64,000 nucleotides of DNA from Blastocystis hominis (Eukaryota > Sar > Bigyra > Opalinata > Blastocystidae): contig NW_013171867.1 of NCBI RefSeq assembly GCF_000151665.1, positions 658,896 through 722,895 on the forward strand, written 5' to 3'. The notes below the pieces were generated by a model. That model ran no database searches. It saw only the letters and a list, made by a program, of their open reading frames with translations, and was not told the origin of the DNA. Shown here one piece after another: positions 59,032 to 64,000 of this stretch (its first letter is position 1; each line of letters opens with the position of its first letter). A program made the translations under genes and the position numbers.

Positions 59032-59785
59032 GGAAATGAAAAGAAATAATGGTAAAACGGTTATTTTGGAAACAAGATCTGGTTCATTATTTCTCGATAG
59101 AACACACGTCATGGATTATTGTGTATGGCTTTGATATGCTGGTGTGTTACAAACTAGAATACATAGGATAAAACCTCATTTTCTTTACCCATTCCTATTT
59201 TTCTTTATTTCGGTGCATTTCCATCTATTCATTTATTCTTGTGTTATTTTCAGATAATTATAGCTATAATTGTAAATTATTACGCATTTTGATCACCTTT
59301 ACTCTCTCATGTTAGAATGGCTGTTCTATTAAGTCTAGAATGGATGTATATTATTCAAAATATATCAATTATGTGGTAGTTGATCTTGTTTTGGAACAAT
59401 CGAACTCACAATAGTGAATACTGTTGGAATGGTTAGATTCGTAATAGAGAGGATGGCAGTAGTATGTAGAATGCAAAATCCATTATTAGTATTTGATTAG
59501 TAGTTATGTGTTGGCGTGTATTACGCGATAATTATGACGGCCAAAGTATCCCCTCAGGCCTCATCTTCCATCGATCACCGTTGCTGACCCTGGACAACAT
59601 GTAGTTTTCACCCTTCATAAGAAATTAGGTGCGATATTCTAATCTTAGCTTATTTTGCTCACCCCACTGATTATGGTAAAAAGAGACAAACCATACACTA
59701 CTCCGTGCTCATTTAAGGCTCACCTAGTAAAGGCACGTTCGAATGGATCAACTCGTACAAGTATCGGAAACTCTACATCACTTCT
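59032..59785. other. AT-rich upstream region
   Basis: No clear gene. In-frame codons upstream of 59786 (TFEWINSYKYRKLYITS) look protein-like and may belong to the capsid-like ORF, preceded by a TAA at 59714. Confidence 0.5.
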
Positions 59786-61379
59786 ATGACTGTCCTGTTC
59801 ACACCCAATCAAGTCATGTTCAACAATGTGAATTCTACGAATGTGGTCACAATATCGAATGACGAAGAGCTAACGATTCCTCCTGGATACTACATGATCG
59901 GTCAAATCATTGCCATCCTCAACACCATGACCGATACTACATTCTCGATATCTACGAAGGCTTCGAGTTATGGGTGTATTTATATCCAGTCCCCTCACAC
60001 CATCGATTTCACCAATGCTCCGGATATTCGAGAAATCCTCGGTTTGGAAGGACAAATGGTCATTCTATCCGCTTCGTTCTATGGATCGAACGTGATTGAT
60101 ATCATGCGAAATCGTCAAGTGATCCAAGTGTACTCATCGATTGTGCGTTCCTCCGATCTGAAGATTGCCAATCAGAACAACAACCTGCTCACCACAATGA
60201 TCATTGCCGATCCCGAGGTTAATTATCTCCGCACCATAGAAGACATCTGCATTCCGATGATAACCCGATTTGACCGATTGATGTTCCTGTTCCGCGATAT
60301 GGATGGTAATATCATGCGATTGAACGGCGAATTCGAACTCCAGTTGACAAGAGAAGATGTGTACGATCAAGTGCCTTCCTCAATTCTACCGATGAACCAG
60401 TTGAGTATGATGGAAGTGTTCGATAATACTACGAAGAAGGAAGTGAAGCTGGACAATCCTCTGTCATTCGATCGATGTTCCATCTCGTCTGTGTCACTCT
60501 ATACCGATTTCGTGTTGCACAACGTACCATCCGATCAAGTGATATTAATCGATGCGGGGACATCTCCACACGAGGTGTTAATACCCAGAGGAGCCTACGA
60601 TATCGAAATGATCATTGCAATGCTGAATGCGAGTGATGCTTTGTTCGAATTGGTGTATAGCGGTGAGAATGCATTCCACATCACAGTGAATCATTTCTGC
60701 ACGATCGATTTCACTCGTGCTCCCGAGATCCAATCGATCCTCGGATTCGAATCGAGTGTGCTGGTGAAAGGACTGGAAAATCCACGGCAATACTTCCTGA
60801 GTACCTCGTGTAACCAGATAGTGGTGTTGGCGAACGGCGAGACCTCCCTTGTCCTATCGATGCCTACTGATACTACACGTTCTCCCAGTTCATCGAGGCT
60901 GTGGGCAACGAAATGGACAAGGTACTTCCCTCGTATCGATGCCGATCAATGACAACAACCAGGCATACTTGGTCTCCGAGAATGCTCAATCGGTCGACCT
61001 GAGTGGTGCATCCGACATTGCGAACATCCTGAAGCTGGAAGGCTTACTGACACCTACTACTACCGTTGCGAGTGAACCATATGACATCACGAATGGCATG
61101 AGTGTGATCCGAGTGTACAGTAGTATCAATGCTCAAACATTCGGTCTGAAGAGTCTGTTGATCGATAACCTGATTCATGTATCGATGGGACTGAACAACA
61201 TGATCACCTGGGACAACCTATCGATCGATGTGATTGAACAATCGAACTTGGATTCCATTGATTGGGTACTGACAGATGCAAATGACCGTCCGATCTCCTT
61301 GAATTCGAATGTGTACATCTCATTCACGATATCTTGTAAGCACAACTTCAGTAAGGTATTCAAGAAGATAGATAGATAG
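59786..61379 (+). CDS. Polinton-like-virus penton/minor-capsid-like protein, tandem modules
   Basis: Resembles the penton (minor capsid, single jelly roll) proteins of Polintons and Polinton-like viruses of protists. Each module shows an IP.G.Y....IIA.LN start (residues IPPGYYMIGQIIAILN; IPRGAYDIEMIIAMLN), an IDFT.AP.I..ILG.E block, a VIQVYSSI-type strand, and an ending like FRDMDGNIMRLNGEFELQL or VLTDANDRPISLNSNVYIS. Two modules lie in the first frame (to about 60850). A third continues in another frame to the stop at 61379. The reading breaks between about 60860 and 60960, so the copy may be decayed, or an intron is present. No other viral gene was recognised nearby. Confidence 0.5.
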
Positions 61380-62594
61380 ATATCAATGTCTATCTTCCAT
61401 CTATATACATATATACATATATATATCTGAAAAGTAATAGTTTGATTGTTGTCTCCAACAAATAATCAGCCAGATATGTCTCACAGCTTGATATTGGACA
61501 ACTACTCATTCCCATAGAGTCCATTCTTATGGGTTTCAGCTTTATTATCAACAATACTGATATCACTATTAGTGAGTAATTCTATTCATCCTAATGAGTT
61601 GGGAACCAAAGCATTTCACTTTCATCAACCAACTCAAACAGCAAGTATTATGTATACTATTGTTATTCATGCTCGTAATAGAACAACATTGTGAATCACT
61701 TTGTATCCCTATTGAAGTGGTGTACAATTCGATCCTTCCTTTAAATAGGAGATATTCTGCATTATTTGGCAGGTGGGGGATACTATATGGGTTAGAATAA
61801 GGGATAGTATTCTCTGGCAATATAACAAACTCTGATAGGTTCAGAGTGCATCAAAACGACAAAAACTGGACACCAACTATCCAAAAACCTAGAAACAGTG
61901 GAATATGAATATATCTCTATTTGTTCGTATAAAATATATTATGTATTCTACCTTATTTTGCTCAGTTCTTCAACGACACACCCACCTTTCTCACAAACTC
62001 TACTATTCGATTCTACTATACACATATCACATATTATTACTATAAATGATAACCCAAAAACTGCTTATCGCTAGCTTTTCCATTTTCATTCCTATCATCA
62101 TCTTCTACATACCCTATTTCTTTCTATCCCATCTAGAGTAGATTCCAAATGAATAGAACGAAAAACAAAACGCTTCCACTGGAAACAACACTCTTCGATC
62201 TATTCATTCCACAATATCCCATTTCCGCTCATCTCCTTCCACTTCACAGTAAAAACAACTCCCTCCCTATTCGAAATCTATTCTTCCACTCATACCCAAT
62301 TTCAACACTATTTTCACAATTGCACAATTCCTGTGTATTTTTGAAATCATTTGTTTTACAATAAAAGCTATTAGCTTCGTCTTACTGGGTTTGAATGTAT
62401 TCAAAATTTGGAATTGGACTTGTATGTCCTGTCTTTTGTTTTGTTTTGTTTTGGGACTTCTATGTGTTTTTGTGTGTTGTGTTGTGGGAGTGTAAGTATT
62501 GTAGCTGGGATGGGTTCTGTCGTCAAGTTGGTGTGTTTGAAGAAGCTAGTGTAGTGTGCGCTATCGTTACTTTGACTAAACTGTGTGTGTGAAA
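61380..62594. other. AT-rich intergenic with TA-rich tract
   Basis: A TATACATA-type tract lies at about 61400-61430, then scattered short ORFs with no recognisable family. GTTTTGTTTTG runs occur near 62435. Confidence 0.5.
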
Positions 62595-63650
62595 TATGCA
62601 TCGTGAACGCATTCAATACCATAATGGCGGTGGACCCTGGTTCCATTTTTGCTGTGTGGAGTGTGTTCCGAGTGAGGAATTTCTGTACTTCAAACTGTGT
62701 AACGTGGCGAACCCATTCATGCCATGTGGGACCGCGGATACATGGAGATAACTTGCAACGTGGGAGGTATCTGGTACAGGCACGACGTTCTTGCCTAGGA
62801 TATCTGTTCTGTTTCTCGTATTTTCATTTTCATATTGTGATGTGGTAGAGTGTGGTAGAGAGAACGGATTTGCGATGAGTGAAAGGGCAAACAATGGGAG
62901 CAATAGCTGTAGGTTTGTAGAAGCGGAGCGTGTGTGGAACTTGGGAGAATGGGACAAGAAGGCGGAGTATGCGAACTGCTGTGGGTACGGTCCTCGCCTC
63001 TGATTGATGGGAGCTGAGTGAACTGGAATGGCCAGTGGGAGCAGGCGAGTTCCAAGACGGTGCAGTTGTGCATTTGTGGGTCTGTGGAGCATGGGAAGGT
63101 GGAGGTGTGCGTGGTGCGGGTACCTCGCGCGCAGGAAAATGCAGAGCTGCGACACCTCGAAGAGGGCGTGGTTGAAAGACTGGGGTTGGTGTTCGGTGAA
63201 CATCAGGAATGGGTGTATGGGGTCAGGAGCGGAGCCTCCGCGCGTTGTGGTGAAGTCCACGAGCGATCTGTGAGTGAGGCTGAAGGACATGGCGCTGTTC
63301 GAGAAGAAGGAATTGAACGTTGAGCGTCGAGCGGAATGAGAGGACTGGCAAAGGATCTCTTGCAGATGGTGGGGTTGGATTGGAGCCTTGGAGCGGTTCA
63401 CGGAGGATAGGATGGATGTGTTGGTGGAGGACGTGAGCGGATGGTGAAGGGTTAAACTGCAGCTTGGGCTTGGGTTGCGCGGCGGATGGGGCGTTCCCCG
63501 CGGGACGCGATGTGTGGCACGTGTTGGAGGGTGGGATCCCCGCGACTTCCTACACGCTGGAGTGCGTCCCGCGCGAAGTGGAATGGAAAGATGGAGTGGA
63601 AGTGAGTGGAAGAGATCTCTATGATGGATGGCATATTCATTCATTCATTC
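62595..63650. other. GC-richer block, probable unidentified gene
   Basis: Base composition jumps to that of coding DNA. The plus strand has protein-like pieces in changing frames, for example GGGPWFHFCCVECVPSEEF and FLYFKLCNVANPF, the kind of WF.F and I.N pattern found in the N-terminal domain of M14 cytosolic carboxypeptidases. A later stretch reads TVQLCICGSVEHG. The minus strand has an open frame of 343 codons, but it is Pro/His/Ser-rich like a shadow. I could not assemble a coherent protein. Confidence 0.3.
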
Positions 63651-64000
63651 ACTCAATATTACTTGTTTATTTTATACTATTGCTATGTTAATCACATTGC
63701 ATTTCACATTGTTTTGTTGATCAAATAGAAAGCAAGGTTTTCATTCATAGGATTCATGGATTCCATCCATTATCATATTATTCAATCGATTGTTTTGTTT
63801 AATGATACTATGATTCCTATTCACCATTTCAATCTATGAACCACATTCCTTTCTCTGCAATATCATTCTTTGTACTCAATATGGATGATCATTGTGACAG
63901 AAGAGAATCGAAGTATCAACAGAGAATCAATACAATAAACCACTTGTCAAATAGAAATGATGGATTTTGCATTCTACACACTAGTACCATACTCTCTATT
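63651..64000. other. AT-rich end of window
   Basis: A short ATTC repeat at about 63635-63650 and AT-rich DNA. No gene was seen. Confidence 0.6.

Noticed and set aside
58003-59112. Start of the minus-strand MORN/LRR gene at 59112
   Set aside because: The extra N-terminal residues are not shared with the paralogue, which aligns only from MQN.
62613-63644. 343-codon minus-strand ORF
   Set aside because: Pro/His/Ser-rich, no motifs, typical of a shadow frame. The plus strand has better protein-like pieces, but neither is proven.

Overview
This window looks like nuclear DNA of a Blastocystis-type stramenopile. Three things point there. Spliceosomal introns are tiny (about 25-37 nt, GT...AG, usually ending TAG) and occur in nearly every housekeeping gene. 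The octamer TGTTTGTT sits just downstream of at least ten genes on both strands; in Blastocystis it marks poly(A) sites. One gene (YIPF6-like) has no encoded stop where its family ends, but has a T exactly where poly(A) addition would create UAA. All CDS spans below run from start to stop and include introns. Splice sites were read by eye from frame continuity and family similarity.

Layout. 0.1-24 kb is compact and mostly GC-richer: proteasome ATPase RPT4, a ZIFL-type MFS transporter, an SPT2-like chromatin protein, a small unknown gene, WASH-complex subunit WASHC3, a SET-domain histone methyltransferase, a 13-kb TRRAP/Tra1 gene and a PyrC-type dihydroorotase. 24-27 kb is AT-rich and carries a MORN+LRR gene built from one-repeat exons. 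27.5-32.4 kb is one intronless gene for a large type I membrane protein.

32.5-56.3 kb is again dense: SETD3-like methyltransferase, YIPF6, a PLU-1/PHD chromatin protein, mitochondrial-type glycine cleavage T protein, SPB1 rRNA methyltransferase, a ubiquitin-like-L40 fusion, CK2 beta, EB1, a YbaK-like deacylase, a 5S rRNA gene, a TAF1-like protein and a large conserved protist protein. 56.3-64 kb is AT-rich and gene-poor. It holds a second MORN+LRR gene in opposite orientation, a tandem penton/minor-capsid-like gene of Polinton-like virus type, and an unresolved GC-richer block.

Functional themes are chromatin and transcription (SPT2, SET, TRRAP, PLU-1/PHD, TAF1-like), ribosome biogenesis (SPB1, L40, 5S), protein turnover (RPT4), membrane traffic (WASHC3, YIPF6) and metabolism (PyrC, GCVT). 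Genes are not in operons. Many neighbours converge with very short 3' flanks. The most unusual items are the stop codon made by polyadenylation, two introns swollen by microsatellites, the virus-like capsid gene, the degenerate ubiquitin fused to L40, and the exon-per-repeat LRR family.
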